Positions 23,843-33,087 of a DNA stretch of 64,000 nucleotides are shown here, piece by piece. A program made the translations under genes and the position numbers. This stretch comes from UA16 sp002292325 (GTDB taxonomy: Bacteria; Bacteroidota; Bacteroidia; Flavobacteriales_D; Sanyastnellaceae). The stretch's first letter is position 1; each line of letters begins with the position of its first letter. The stretch spans positions 248,001 to 312,000 of the forward strand of contig CALSRC010000001.1 of assembly GCA_943788645.1 (NCBI GenBank), written 5' to 3'. The notes under the pieces are model-generated. The model did not search any database, was not told where the DNA came from, and saw only the letters and a program-made list of their open reading frames with translations.

Positions 23843-24286
23843 TTAGTCGCGTAAAGCAAAACGGATGGGCAGAACGAATTCAACGTTGACCGGTTTCCCC
23901 TTCTGTATGCCCGGTACAAATCCAGGCAGTTCTTGGACTACGCGAACGGCAGCTTTGGTCAAAGCCTCCGGTCCTTTCAGTGCTTTGGCTTCGGAAACTT
24001 GACCCCGATCATTCACGATGAATTGGACGAATACAGTGCCTTCAATTCCAGCTTCTTGCGCGTTCTCAGGATAAATTAATTTATTCATGATGTGCTCCAG
24101 CATGCCTTGATTGGAGCACGTCTCACGTTCTGTGCGGTCTTCAATCATTGCGCAAGAATTCAAAACGGGCATGACTTCAGGTGCTTTGACAACCTCCGTT
24201 TGAGCTCCGGCGGGGTTGACGAGTCCCATAGCTAAAAGCGCAAACATGGCTATAGACCCAGAAAGAGAAGGAGTGGATTTCTGCAT
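23843..24286 (-). CDS. Exported TonB C-terminal domain protein without membrane anchor
   Basis: The 147-residue protein has a signal peptide (cut near AGAQ), a short linker with two cysteines, and a C-terminal TonB domain of about 80 residues: YPENAQEAGIEGTVFVQFIV, then VSEAKALKGPEALTKAAVRV and PGIQKGKPVNVEFVLPI. Classical TonB has a membrane helix and a Pro-rich spacer; here both are missing, so it cannot transmit proton-motive force in the usual way. Bacteroidota encode many such free or receptor-fused TonB domains. ATG 24286 is preferred because a -7 element lies three bases upstream. Confidence 0.75.
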   Translation of the reverse strand: MQKSTPSLSGSIAMFALLAMGLVNPAGAQTEVVKAPEVMPVLNSCAMIEDRTERETCSNQGMLEHIMNKLIYPENAQEAGIEGTVFVQFIVNDRGQVSEAKALKGPEALTKAAVRVVQELPGFVPGIQKGKPVNVEFVLPIRFALRD

Positions 24287-24289
24287 AAT

Positions 24290-24297
24290 CAAATGTA
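24290..24297 (-). promoter_or_regulatory. -7 element three bases before the TonB-domain gene
   Basis: Reverse strand TACATTTG, a full TAnnTTTG match, then ATT and ATG at 24286. Confidence 0.55.
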
Positions 24298-24423
24298 CTC
24301 GTTTAATTCAAGGGGCTTTGAATCGAGCCGAAATTGTTGATAACCATGGTTCATAGTTTTTAGGTTGGCTCCCCTGCAGAGGCATGCTGCAGAGGTAATT
24401 TGCTCCAAACAAATTGATTTTGC

Positions 24424-25986
24424 ATGAAACACATTTTTACTCTTACCCTTTTGTTCGTGGGGTTCAGCCTGCAAGCGCAGGAACGCTACCTCGACGAAGT
24501 ATTTGATGACGTGACCGTAACAGAGGACGTGGAATACGCGTCAAACATTACGGTGATTACAGCGCTCCAGGGCCTTCCTCCGATGGCCATGAGTCAATTA
24601 ATGGACGTGTACGAGCCGGCGGGAGACACGCTCACGAGTCGTCCCTTGGTGCTGGTATTCCATACAGGGAACTTTTTGCCACAATACGTAAACGGTTCGG
24701 CGCTTGGTACGCGCAAGGACAGTTCCATCGTTGAGCTTTGCAACCGTTTTGCGCGAATGGGTTATGTCACGGCATCCGTGGATTACCGATTGGGGTGGAA
24801 CCCACTGGCAGGTACCCAAGTGGAACGCACATATCAACTGATCAATGCGGCTTACCGCGGCGTTCAAGATGCTCGAACGGCCGTCCGTTACTTCCGAATG
24901 AATGCAGCGGAGATGGACAACGAGTTTGGTATCGATCCTGAAAAAATCGCCATGTTCGGCGATGGAACCGGGGGGTATGTGACCTTGGCTTCAGCAACGT
25001 TGCAGGATTACAATGACATCATCTTGGACAATGCGGGGGAACCCATTACCAGTTTTTGGTACGATCCAGGCGACGGGTCCTACATTCCAATGGTCATCGA
25101 AGCCATCAATGGCGATCCAGAGGCGACGCAGGACGGTTTTGCGCCAGACGGCACGCAGCTGTGCATCGCCCACTATCCGGACTACAGTTCTGAATTCAAT
25201 TTTCAAATGAATACCGGAGGTGCGATGGGATCTGCGGAGTGGTTGGACGCTGGGGATGTACCGATGGTAAGTTTCCATAGTCCACATGACCAATTTGCGC
25301 CATACACAACGGGTGTTGTCGTGGTACCAACAACCAACGAGCCGGTTATTGAGGCCACGGGCGCGTACGACTTCCACACGCTCATCAATGCCATGGATGC
25401 TCCGAATAACAACGACGTGTTCCAAAGCCTGAACCTTTCCGATGACATTTCTGTCGCAGCCAACGCACTCAATGACGGGATGGACGGTTTGTATCCGGTT
25501 TTGAATAATTACGTGGACGGAGCGCCTTCGGAACCGTTCGATTCATCGCCTTGGCAATGGTGGGATGTCGCTGTCACTCAAGCGGTAGATTCTGCCAACG
25601 GCAGCAACATCGCGGGCAACGGATTGATGATGAACCCAACAATGGGTGTGGAGGAAGCTCTGCCATGGTTGGACATCATCCAAGGCTATACAGCGCCAAG
25701 AATGGCCGTGGCGATGGGATTAACAGAATCTACCAACAGTGTAATAGAGGCCGTGGTAGCGGATACGTTCACCGTCTTTCCAAATCCAACCAGTGGATTA
25801 GCTACGATCGCATTCACCGAGCCTGCTCCATTTTGTTCGCTCTATACGTTGGATGGCCGAATCGTACGCCAATGGCCTTTGGTCGGCGTTGAGGGGCGCT
25901 TCTCCGTTGACTTGAGTAATTTGTCCACGGGCACGTACATTGTACAAATTGGTTCGGAGTCTCAGTTAGTTTCGATTGCGCGTTAA
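24424..25986 (+). CDS. Alpha/beta-hydrolase-fold T9SS protein lacking the serine nucleophile
   Basis: A 520-residue exported protein: signal peptide (FSLQAQ), an alpha/beta hydrolase region resembling carboxylesterase/BD-FAE lipases (RPLVLVFHTGNFLPQY as the oxyanion-side loop; MGYVTASVDYRLGW; GVQDARTAVRYFRMNA), and a T9SS type A sorting domain from VFPNPTSGLATI to the end. At the nucleophile elbow (about residues 178-183) the sequence is GDGTGG where active enzymes have GxSxGG, so the catalytic Ser is Gly. It may bind rather than cleave a substrate, or use another residue. The start is ATG 24424, one base after a TTTTG stretch. It stands alone between divergent and parallel genes. Confidence 0.8.
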   Translation: MKHIFTLTLLFVGFSLQAQERYLDEVFDDVTVTEDVEYASNITVITALQGLPPMAMSQLMDVYEPAGDTLTSRPLVLVFHTGNFLPQYVNGSALGTRKDSSIVELCNRFARMGYVTASVDYRLGWNPLAGTQVERTYQLINAAYRGVQDARTAVRYFRMNAAEMDNEFGIDPEKIAMFGDGTGGYVTLASATLQDYNDIILDNAGEPITSFWYDPGDGSYIPMVIEAINGDPEATQDGFAPDGTQLCIAHYPDYSSEFNFQMNTGGAMGSAEWLDAGDVPMVSFHSPHDQFAPYTTGVVVVPTTNEPVIEATGAYDFHTLINAMDAPNNNDVFQSLNLSDDISVAANALNDGMDGLYPVLNNYVDGAPSEPFDSSPWQWWDVAVTQAVDSANGSNIAGNGLMMNPTMGVEEALPWLDIIQGYTAPRMAVAMGLTESTNSVIEAVVADTFTVFPNPTSGLATIAFTEPAPFCSLYTLDGRIVRQWPLVGVEGRFSVDLSNLSTGTYIVQIGSESQLVSIAR

Positions 25987-26062
25987 TTCTTGCCAACGAG
26001 CATTTTAATGACAAGAGAGACCTTGGACGCATCGCGTTCGGGGTCTTTCATTTTAAACCCAA

Positions 26063-27472
26063 ATGGAAAACTCCTCTAATCCAACTCCGTGGAGGCGCGC
26101 ACTGGCCATACTGCGTCCACTCGTGATTGATCGGCTTTTAATTCGAGACCTTTCAGATCCAAATGCGACCATAGATGGCATCAAGAAGGACATAGAATTT
26201 CGCGGATTCAACCTGTGGATTCTGGTCTTTTCCATCGTGATTGCGAGCATTGGATTGAACGTAGATTCAACGGCTGTCGTGATAGGCGCGATGTTAATTT
26301 CACCGCTCATGGGTCCAATCATGGGGTTTGGCTTGGGTGTAGGAATCAACGATGCGGCCACCGTCCGGAAATCCCTCGTGAACATTGGTGTAGCTGCCGG
26401 AATCGCTATTCTTTCCTCGGCGCTTTACTTTTTGATTTCACCCATTGACGAGGCGGGGAGTGAGTTGTTTGCCCGCACAAACCCCACCTTTTTGGATGTT
26501 TTGGTGGCCTTGTTCGGCGGTTTGACGGGTATACTCGCAGGTTCACGCAAGGAGAAGAGCAATGTGATTCCAGGCGTAGCCATTGCGACTGCGCTGATGC
26601 CTCCGCTATGCACTGCTGGATTTGGATTGGCGAATGGAGAGTGGGAGTACTTTTTTGGAGCCTTTTACTTGTTTTTGATCAATGCGATTTTGATCGCTAC
26701 CGCGACGACCTTGGTCGTTCGGTACTTGAATTTTCCAAAGGCAACGCATGTTGACCCCGAACGAGAAAGCAGGTACAAGAAGTATTTTGGAATCGCACTT
26801 TTGGCATTGATCATTCCGTCCGGATGGATTTTTTACAAAACGGTAAGTGAAACAGTAGATACCTCTCGCATCAACGGTTTTGTTACGGAACACGCGAAAT
26901 ACCCCGGTACAGAAGTGGTGAAGTCTGAGATTATTTGGACGGCCGGGTCGCCTCATGTGCACATGGTTTTGTTGGGAGAGTTTGTTCCCGAATCGTTGAT
27001 TGCTCAATGGAAGGAAGGACTTGCACAAGAAGTGTCGGGCGCGGAATTGTATGTTGTGCAAAACACCAAGGATGTCAGCGGTCTCGCTGAAATGTCGCGT
27101 TTGATTGATTTGTATAGTGAAGGCCGTGAGACGTTGGCCGCGCGTGATTCGGAAATTGGGCAGTTGCGAGGCGAGCTCGAGTCGCTCACGTCACGTCTGG
27201 CCCTGATGGAGCTTCCTCAGTCACTCGGGGAGGAAATCCAACTGCAGCATCCCGCTGTTGCTGGTGCACGGATGGGCTTGATCCAATCGACAGGGAGTGA
27301 AAATGTGCGACCACAAGTAGAGGTCTTGTGGATGGAACGCGGGGACTCCGTGCGATGGAGTGTGGACGATCAAGAAAGAATTGCCTCATGGCTCCGTGTT
27401 CGATTGGCCAATGACGCAGCTGAGGTGAGGCATACCATCGCGTTAGCTTCAACAAGACAGGAGTCCCGGTAA
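26063..27472 (+). CDS. DUF389 family membrane protein
   Basis: The 469-residue protein has a cytoplasmic N-terminal start, about six hydrophobic helices (from LWILVFSIVIASIGL to IALLALIIPSGWIFY), and a soluble C-terminal region of about 200 residues. The motif VDSTAVVIGAMLISPLMGP and the later GVAIATALMPPLCTAGFGLA are the repeated helix signatures of DUF389. The function is unknown; transport has been suggested for related proteins, without proof that I know of. The C-terminal part contains a predicted helical segment (LRGELESLTSRLALMEL). It is convergent with the fasciclin gene, with a terminator between. Confidence 0.85.
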   Translation: MENSSNPTPWRRALAILRPLVIDRLLIRDLSDPNATIDGIKKDIEFRGFNLWILVFSIVIASIGLNVDSTAVVIGAMLISPLMGPIMGFGLGVGINDAATVRKSLVNIGVAAGIAILSSALYFLISPIDEAGSELFARTNPTFLDVLVALFGGLTGILAGSRKEKSNVIPGVAIATALMPPLCTAGFGLANGEWEYFFGAFYLFLINAILIATATTLVVRYLNFPKATHVDPERESRYKKYFGIALLALIIPSGWIFYKTVSETVDTSRINGFVTEHAKYPGTEVVKSEIIWTAGSPHVHMVLLGEFVPESLIAQWKEGLAQEVSGAELYVVQNTKDVSGLAEMSRLIDLYSEGRETLAARDSEIGQLRGELESLTSRLALMELPQSLGEEIQLQHPAVAGARMGLIQSTGSENVRPQVEVLWMERGDSVRWSVDDQERIASWLRVRLANDAAEVRHTIALASTRQESR

Positions 27473-27515
27473 CTCATCAAGTTGCCTTTTCGCACGTGCG
27501 ATTTTTAATCAAAAA

Positions 27516-27540
27516 AAAAGCCCGCACGAGGCGAGCTTTT
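27516..27540. terminator. Bidirectional intrinsic terminator between DUF389 and fasciclin genes
   Basis: A 10-base stem with one mismatch (AAAAGCCCGC and GCGAGCTTTT) encloses a 5-base loop. It is preceded by an A9 run and followed by T-rich sequence, so it can stop transcription from both convergent genes. Confidence 0.7.
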
Positions 27541-27560
27541 CTTCAGCAGATTAACAGCGA

Positions 27561-29840
27561 TCATTGAATGACTAAGCGCAAGGTTGTTGATGCTGTTGCA
27601 TTGGACGTCAATTGCAAGAAGTACAGGCCTCGTTGGATGCCGGTCAGCTCAACTCGGGTTGAACCTGTGCCATTTAAATCGCGCACAAGGCTTCCTGAAA
27701 TATCAACCAATCGTCCCGTCCAAACGGTATTTGCTTCGAGTCCAGAAACCATAAAGTAGTCCGTGGTTGGGTTGGGGTAAACAATGGCATCCGTTAACAC
27801 CAAGTTTGCTTCATTCACGCTGTTGACCGATCCACTCTCACCACCATCGATTACGTTGATGAAAAAGCCTTCGACAAACCCGTCCAGCAAGCCCAATGAA
27901 TCTACTGAGATTGATTCGCAGTAGGTATCTGTGCATCCCGCTGCATCATCCGTGACCGTCAAACACAGGTTGTAAGGACCGTCTGTGGCGTACTGCCAAG
28001 ATGTGAACGGCTCGTTGCTGGTCCCTTCGTCTCCAAAATCCCAAGCATAGCTTGCATTGATATTGTAGTCGTAAATCGTGATGTTCACAGCGCCGGCAAT
28101 GGGCGTGCCATTGGGGGTGGTGGCTTGAGCCACATCGAACGTTGCATTGCATTGCGCATCGTCACCTTCATCGCAAGCAGCGATGCCTTCCACGCTCTGT
28201 GGCGCAATGAATTCAGAAGACTGATCCACGAGCAATTCACCGCTTGGCCCAAATGCAAGATAGCCGCATGCTTCGGGCGAGATCAATGGCTCCGTGACAG
28301 CAAAGCCAATCTCACCTGTGTTTACAGGCACAAAAGCTTTGCCTTGCCAGAAGCTTGACCAGCTCGGGGAGTACGTGCCGAAAGGACCGAAATCGATGGT
28401 GGCGTAGCTGCCATATTCGTACGAGAAGACTTCAAGAGCTCCGCCAAACCATCCTTCTTGGGATTCATCGACGAAAAGGATTTCCACGTATCCACATGAA
28501 AAGTCCGTGTCGCAAGGCTTCAAACCAAATACGCTTCCAGCTCCAAAGTTTGTGTCGTCTACCGTTTCAAACAGCACATTGCCGTTTTCATCCACGACTT
28601 CGTATGAAGGCCATCCGGATCCGTTCGTATCCGTGAAGAGGACATCGATTACGGAACCTTCGTTTGCAGCGAACGAGAAAGTGCTCGTGCCGAGCTCTTC
28701 AGGAAATCCATCAAAATCCGCATCTGTAGCCAGTTCATTGTTCGTTTCAGAAGTAATCATCGTACCGTCGACGTATACGTCCACGGTAGATCCCCCCCAA
28801 TCTTCATACGCATCTGCATTGAACAGGTTGATGGTCCATGTTCCACAGGTTCCCTCCACTACAGGGACGTCCAAAGGCAATACTTCGGCCAATGAGTGTA
28901 CCACACCGTTGTAGGCAAGAATATCCACGACTTCAATCGCCGCTCCTGAAGCAGTTGCTCCAGCGTCTCCGAGACCAATCTCGATGGTTTCTCCATTCAA
29001 CGTGGTCAAGACCTGACCGTCACTCAAATCGCTGCTCTCGTATACACCGACAACGATGTGTCGTTCAACGAACTCGTCCACGTTTTGTGAATTGATGAAA
29101 GCAGCAGCATCTGAATAGCCGATGGACAAAGCAAACGCATTCACTGCATCATCCGAAGGAGCAAATACGGTATAGGGGCCAGGAAGTGGATCGCCATTGT
29201 TGTCATCTTCGGCTTCCAATGCCTGAGCGCTCAGGTATTCAACCAAATAAGCATTGATGATTCCAGAAGTGAACGCTGTGTGCGCTTCACTTTGGGCAAT
29301 CGCCGTGACGACAGTTGCCTCAGGATAACCACTTGGAGCCATTGTTTTGTCGATCACGTGAATGACACCGTTGTCTGCAATGATGTTGGTTTGAAGCACA
29401 TTGGCATCGTTGATCATGACGCCTGCTCCAACAGAAATGCTGAGGCTTTGGCCTTGCAACGTCGGCAAAGACATGCCATCGGCGAGATCTGCCGCCATGT
29501 AGGTGCCCGGTACGATGTGGTAGTCCATTGCCGTGGGCAAATCCGAAAACCCTGCCAAGTCCCATTGATTCAAATTCATCAATGCCATCACTTCTTCCAC
29601 CGCTTCTTGGTTCGGGACAAAAACGGTGTATTCGCTGTCTTCATCGTCCAACTGTTCGATGTTAAGCTGTTGGAACATATAGCCTGAGTAGAAGCAGCAC
29701 GGCTCAGGAACAGAGTCGTTGACATACATGATTCCATTCATTGCATCATCCAATGTGTAAGGCCATTGGGCATTGGCACTCTGGCCTAAGATGAGGGCGA
29801 AGCAAATTGCCGCACTTGCTTTGAGAGACTTTGAAATCAT
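27561..29840 (-). CDS. Secreted protein with two fasciclin domains, PKD domain and T9SS sorting domain
   Basis: A 759-residue exported protein. After the signal peptide (LGQSANAQ), two FAS1 domains follow: the first with YTVFVPNQEAVEEVM and NGVIHVIDKTMAPSG, the second with YTVFAPSDDAVNAFA and YNGVVHSLAEVLPLDVP. Then come two beta-rich regions containing acidic turns (FTDTNGSGWPSY and FVDESQEGWFGG), a PKD-type domain (YAWDFGDEGTSNE), and a C-terminal sorting domain starting at YPNPTTDYFMVSG. FAS1 domains mediate adhesion in many organisms, so this is probably a surface or matrix adhesin delivered by T9SS. The start at 29840 gives a normal signal peptide; the frame stays open to 29915. Confidence 0.88.
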   Translation of the reverse strand: MISKSLKASAAICFALILGQSANAQWPYTLDDAMNGIMYVNDSVPEPCCFYSGYMFQQLNIEQLDDEDSEYTVFVPNQEAVEEVMALMNLNQWDLAGFSDLPTAMDYHIVPGTYMAADLADGMSLPTLQGQSLSISVGAGVMINDANVLQTNIIADNGVIHVIDKTMAPSGYPEATVVTAIAQSEAHTAFTSGIINAYLVEYLSAQALEAEDDNNGDPLPGPYTVFAPSDDAVNAFALSIGYSDAAAFINSQNVDEFVERHIVVGVYESSDLSDGQVLTTLNGETIEIGLGDAGATASGAAIEVVDILAYNGVVHSLAEVLPLDVPVVEGTCGTWTINLFNADAYEDWGGSTVDVYVDGTMITSETNNELATDADFDGFPEELGTSTFSFAANEGSVIDVLFTDTNGSGWPSYEVVDENGNVLFETVDDTNFGAGSVFGLKPCDTDFSCGYVEILFVDESQEGWFGGALEVFSYEYGSYATIDFGPFGTYSPSWSSFWQGKAFVPVNTGEIGFAVTEPLISPEACGYLAFGPSGELLVDQSSEFIAPQSVEGIAACDEGDDAQCNATFDVAQATTPNGTPIAGAVNITIYDYNINASYAWDFGDEGTSNEPFTSWQYATDGPYNLCLTVTDDAAGCTDTYCESISVDSLGLLDGFVEGFFINVIDGGESGSVNSVNEANLVLTDAIVYPNPTTDYFMVSGLEANTVWTGRLVDISGSLVRDLNGTGSTRVELTGIQRGLYFLQLTSNATASTTLRLVIQ

Positions 29841-29973
29841 TTGAGAATGTTTTTGTTGCCCTGTGTTACCACTCGCATCTGTATTTCGTGACGGACCAAT
29901 TCGAAATGGGACCATATTGAGGTATGAAATGAACGATACCTAGTATGGATGGAAATCCAAGCGTTGAAAACAT

Positions 29974-31353
29974 TCAGGATCTGTCGCCGCCGCCATTGTT
30001 AGGCTTCTTGAAGGATTTTTTGCGACGGTTTCCTCCAAAGGATGATCCGTCACCGCTGCCACCACGGCCACTTCCACCGCCTGGTCTGTGGCGTTTATTA
30101 AATGGTTTCTTATTCCTACCCGACTTCTTCTTGCCGCTGCGGTCGCCTCCTTCTTGTGCTCTGCGATTGGGCTGGCCTCCTGTGCGTCCTCGATCGAGTG
30201 GAATCTCCTCCATCCCGTTGTGCCAAGGGTGGTCCTCAAACAAGGGAATTGCTCGGTCCATCAACCGCTGGATTTCGAAAATGTGCTTTCGCTCATCGTC
30301 TTCATTGACCAACGACCAGGCCACTCCGCTCGCCCCAGCTCGCCCTGTTCTTCCAATGCGGTGAACGTATGTTTCTGAGACGTTTGGGATTTCGAAGTTG
30401 ATGACGTGACTCACTCCACTGACATCGATTCCACGTGCCGCGATATCGGTCGCAACGAGGACATTGATGTTCCCAGATCTAAACGCCTTCATCGCCCGCT
30501 CTCGTTGCGGTTGGGTTTTGTTTCCATGAATGGCTTCGGATCGAATCTTGTTCCGCTTGAGGAAACGAACCACCTTATCTGCACCGTATTTGGTGCGTGT
30601 AAATACAAGCGCGGATTCAACACCATCCTGCTTGAGTAAATGAACCAATAGGTCGCGTTTGTCTGTTTGATTGACAAACAACATGCTTTGATTTACTGTT
30701 TCGGCAGCGGTGCTTTCGGGTGCCACCTCCACGCGTTCAGGATCCCGCAGCATCGTGCTGGCAAACTCCAAAATATTGGGGGGCATGGTAGCCGAGAAAA
30801 ACAGGGATTGCCGATCACGAGGAAGGTGCTTGATGATGCGCCGCAGGTCATGAATGAACCCCATATCCATCATGGTATCGGCTTCGTCAAGGACGAAATA
30901 CTGCAGGTGATTGAGGTTGACAAACCCCTGCTCCTGCAAGTCGAGTAGTCGACCTGGAGTGGCGACAACGATATCGACACCTCGCCGCAATTTTTGCACT
31001 TGCCCATGCTGACTCACGCCGCCAAACAAGGTCACTGAAAATAATTTCACGTGCTTAGTGTAGCCCACGATGTTTTCTTCGATTTGGGCCGCCAATTCTC
31101 GGGTAGGCGTCAAAATCAATCCGCGAATCGGTCGGTGCTGTCCGGAATATCGTTCCAGGTGCAACCGATGAATCATGGGCAGGCTAAATGCCGCCGTTTT
31201 GCCGGTACCTGTTTGCGCTACGCCGAGCACGTCTTGACCGGCGAGGACTTTAGGAATGGCTTGGGCTTGGATGGGGGTTGGGGTTTCATAACCCAACTCT
31301 TGGGTGGCCTGCAGAACTTGTTCGCATAGGCCTAAATCGTCAAATGAACTCAA
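29974..31353 (-). CDS. DEAD-box ATP-dependent RNA helicase (RhlE-like)
   Basis: The 459-residue helicase has the Q motif (TPTPIQAQAIP), motif I AQTGTGKTAAF, Ib TPGRLL, II DEADTMMDMG, III SAT, IV ALVFTRTKYGADKV, V ATDIAARGIDV and VI HRIGRTGRAG. A basic, glycine-rich tail of about 90 residues follows, as in many RNA helicases of cold and marine bacteria, and may bind RNA. It probably remodels RNA during ribosome assembly or decay. The frame begins with TTG at 31353 and no ATG is near, so TTG is the likely start; the preceding bases TACCTTT resemble a -7 element. The gene is followed by a gap to the fasciclin gene on the same strand. Confidence 0.9.
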   Translation of the reverse strand: MSSFDDLGLCEQVLQATQELGYETPTPIQAQAIPKVLAGQDVLGVAQTGTGKTAAFSLPMIHRLHLERYSGQHRPIRGLILTPTRELAAQIEENIVGYTKHVKLFSVTLFGGVSQHGQVQKLRRGVDIVVATPGRLLDLQEQGFVNLNHLQYFVLDEADTMMDMGFIHDLRRIIKHLPRDRQSLFFSATMPPNILEFASTMLRDPERVEVAPESTAAETVNQSMLFVNQTDKRDLLVHLLKQDGVESALVFTRTKYGADKVVRFLKRNKIRSEAIHGNKTQPQRERAMKAFRSGNINVLVATDIAARGIDVSGVSHVINFEIPNVSETYVHRIGRTGRAGASGVAWSLVNEDDERKHIFEIQRLMDRAIPLFEDHPWHNGMEEIPLDRGRTGGQPNRRAQEGGDRSGKKKSGRNKKPFNKRHRPGGGSGRGGSGDGSSFGGNRRKKSFKKPNNGGGDRS

Positions 31354-31444
31354 AAGGTAATTAAATCGCGTGTGAGGGTGATTCGCTTCACACGTGTTGT
31401 CAAAGGTCGGTTATAAGCGGGGTGGTTTGACCACCGTGCATGGA

Positions 31445-32989
31445 TTATTCCTTGACAAATCGTTGTGAACAGAGACTTGAATTCCCCTGAATCACTGCGA
31501 TATAGACACCAACTGGCCATGCTGAAACGTCCAATTGGACGGGCCCAGTAATGCTAAGCTGTTCCCATGTGAGTTGTCCGGTTGCACTGAAAATCTGAAT
31601 TGATTTACCAGAATTGCGAACGCCGAATTCGAAGAAAAGCAGGTTACTGACAGGATTGGGATACAGCATCAATGTTGCGGATTCAACCTGCGGCACCTGG
31701 ACCGCGGAGCAATCCAATTGCGTGTCCAAAAACGCTGTGCGGTCGGCCACAAACGGCTTTAACCCGTACAACGAACCTCCTGGACCACCGCCTCCTCCGG
31801 GTCCGCCCCCGCCCAAGTCGCTATCGAAATTGGCATCGAAATCTGCATTGGAATACATCTTGTTGTCATCAGCATATACCGCCGTTTCAATCAATGCCTT
31901 CAGGGCGTCCAGGCGCGGTTCGAGGTAGGTGGAATTGAAATAGGCGTCCTGCAGGTCGCAGATTTCGGCTAGGTAACCTGCGCGCAGCGCGTCATTCGCC
32001 AAAATGCGTTGCAACAAGGGCCGTTCATAGTTGCCGCCGTCGAAGGCCACGTCGAGTTCGGTCATGGGCCCGGGCACGCCCATAGCGTAACTTCCGAACG
32101 TCTCGTTGCAATCCCACTTGATCCACTGCCAACGGCCGAGGGTGGTGTTTTGGTAGAGGTAGTAATTGCGCGCGGACAGCGTGTAGCTGTCGAGGTTGGC
32201 GAACAGGTTATCGAGCGCCACCGAGCGGAGGTAGGGTTGCAGGTCGAGGTGCGTACCGAGCAAGGACTCGAAGTCCGCATCGGACGAGGTATTGATGAAT
32301 TCTATGAATTCTATGAAGTCGGACCAATTCCCCTGGTCGTTCATTTTTAACTCGTAGGCGTCGCCGTAATCTGTTTGGGTCGGGCCTTGGTAGACCAAGC
32401 TTGCTTCGTTGCTGCCCTGTCCAAAGTTGGAACCGGCCTTGAAGAGCATGCCGTCGTCGTCGCTGATGCTGCGGTCGAGGAATTGGTCATCGATTTGTTC
32501 CACAACGGTATAAAATCCCCAAGGTTCCCCGTTGAAGGTAACCTGTGCGAAGTTGGCTCGTGGAGCGAGAATGCCCGCCGCTTCGCATACATCGTAAAAG
32601 ATTTTCTCCCGAACGAAGGTGGGATCTTTGAAGCCGTTGTTGAAGTTCAGCTTCTTGAGGAGGTCGTAGGCTTGCCCCGAAATGAATCGGTTCAAATCCA
32701 CCTTGAAGGGCTTCTTGTCACCTGGGTGGCTCATGCTCGAATTGCCTTTCAGTCGGATGCCGACCGAGTCGAATTGGGCCACGCCGTCGAGGCTGGTGAT
32801 GGTGATGCCCGCGGGGATGTAATTTTGCTCGCCGTCGTATTCGACCATGAGTTCGTTCCAGAAGCCGTCATTGTCGAAGGTCAAGTCGACCTGAAGGATT
32901 TGATCGGTGCCGAAGACGTTGTTGCCTTCGGTTTGGGCATTGCTGATCAGGGCAAAGCATAATAAAACAGAACAAAGGAAATGGCGCAA
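31445..32989 (-). CDS. CotH kinase family protein with T9SS sorting domain
   Basis: A 514-residue exported CotH protein. It has a signal peptide (FALISNAQ), the CotH region with VGIRLKGNSSMSHPGDKKPF, a FVREKIFYDVCEAAGILAPR segment, and QWIKWDCNETFGSYAMG near the putative active site, then a Gly-rich linker (GGGGPGGGGGPGG) and a C-terminal sorting domain from LYPNPVSNLLFFE. CotH proteins have a kinase-like fold; spore CotH phosphorylates coat proteins, but the targets in Bacteroidota are unknown. The only plausible start giving a complete signal peptide is TTG at 32989. Confidence 0.88.
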   Translation of the reverse strand: MRHFLCSVLLCFALISNAQTEGNNVFGTDQILQVDLTFDNDGFWNELMVEYDGEQNYIPAGITITSLDGVAQFDSVGIRLKGNSSMSHPGDKKPFKVDLNRFISGQAYDLLKKLNFNNGFKDPTFVREKIFYDVCEAAGILAPRANFAQVTFNGEPWGFYTVVEQIDDQFLDRSISDDDGMLFKAGSNFGQGSNEASLVYQGPTQTDYGDAYELKMNDQGNWSDFIEFIEFINTSSDADFESLLGTHLDLQPYLRSVALDNLFANLDSYTLSARNYYLYQNTTLGRWQWIKWDCNETFGSYAMGVPGPMTELDVAFDGGNYERPLLQRILANDALRAGYLAEICDLQDAYFNSTYLEPRLDALKALIETAVYADDNKMYSNADFDANFDSDLGGGGPGGGGGPGGSLYGLKPFVADRTAFLDTQLDCSAVQVPQVESATLMLYPNPVSNLLFFEFGVRNSGKSIQIFSATGQLTWEQLSITGPVQLDVSAWPVGVYIAVIQGNSSLCSQRFVKE

Positions 32990-33039
32990 GGGAAAGGGAT
33001 TTGTACTGTGACGATTTAGGCCGTCAAAGGTTTAAAAAA

Positions 33040-33061
33040 CCCCGGCCTTTTGGAGCCGGAG
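33040..33061 (-). terminator. Intrinsic terminator after the duplicated-domain T9SS gene
   Basis: On the reverse strand a 7-base stem CTCCGGC/GCCGGGG with one G-T pair and an 8-base loop is followed by T6 (33034-33039). It lies 27 bases after the stop at 33088. Confidence 0.7.
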
Positions 33062-33087
33062 TTCTGAAAGTTGTTTGGTTTCCGCGA

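Noticed and set aside
32375..32962. A 195-codon frame antisense to CotH
   Set aside because: Composition follows from CotH codon bias; no signal, motif or promoter was found.
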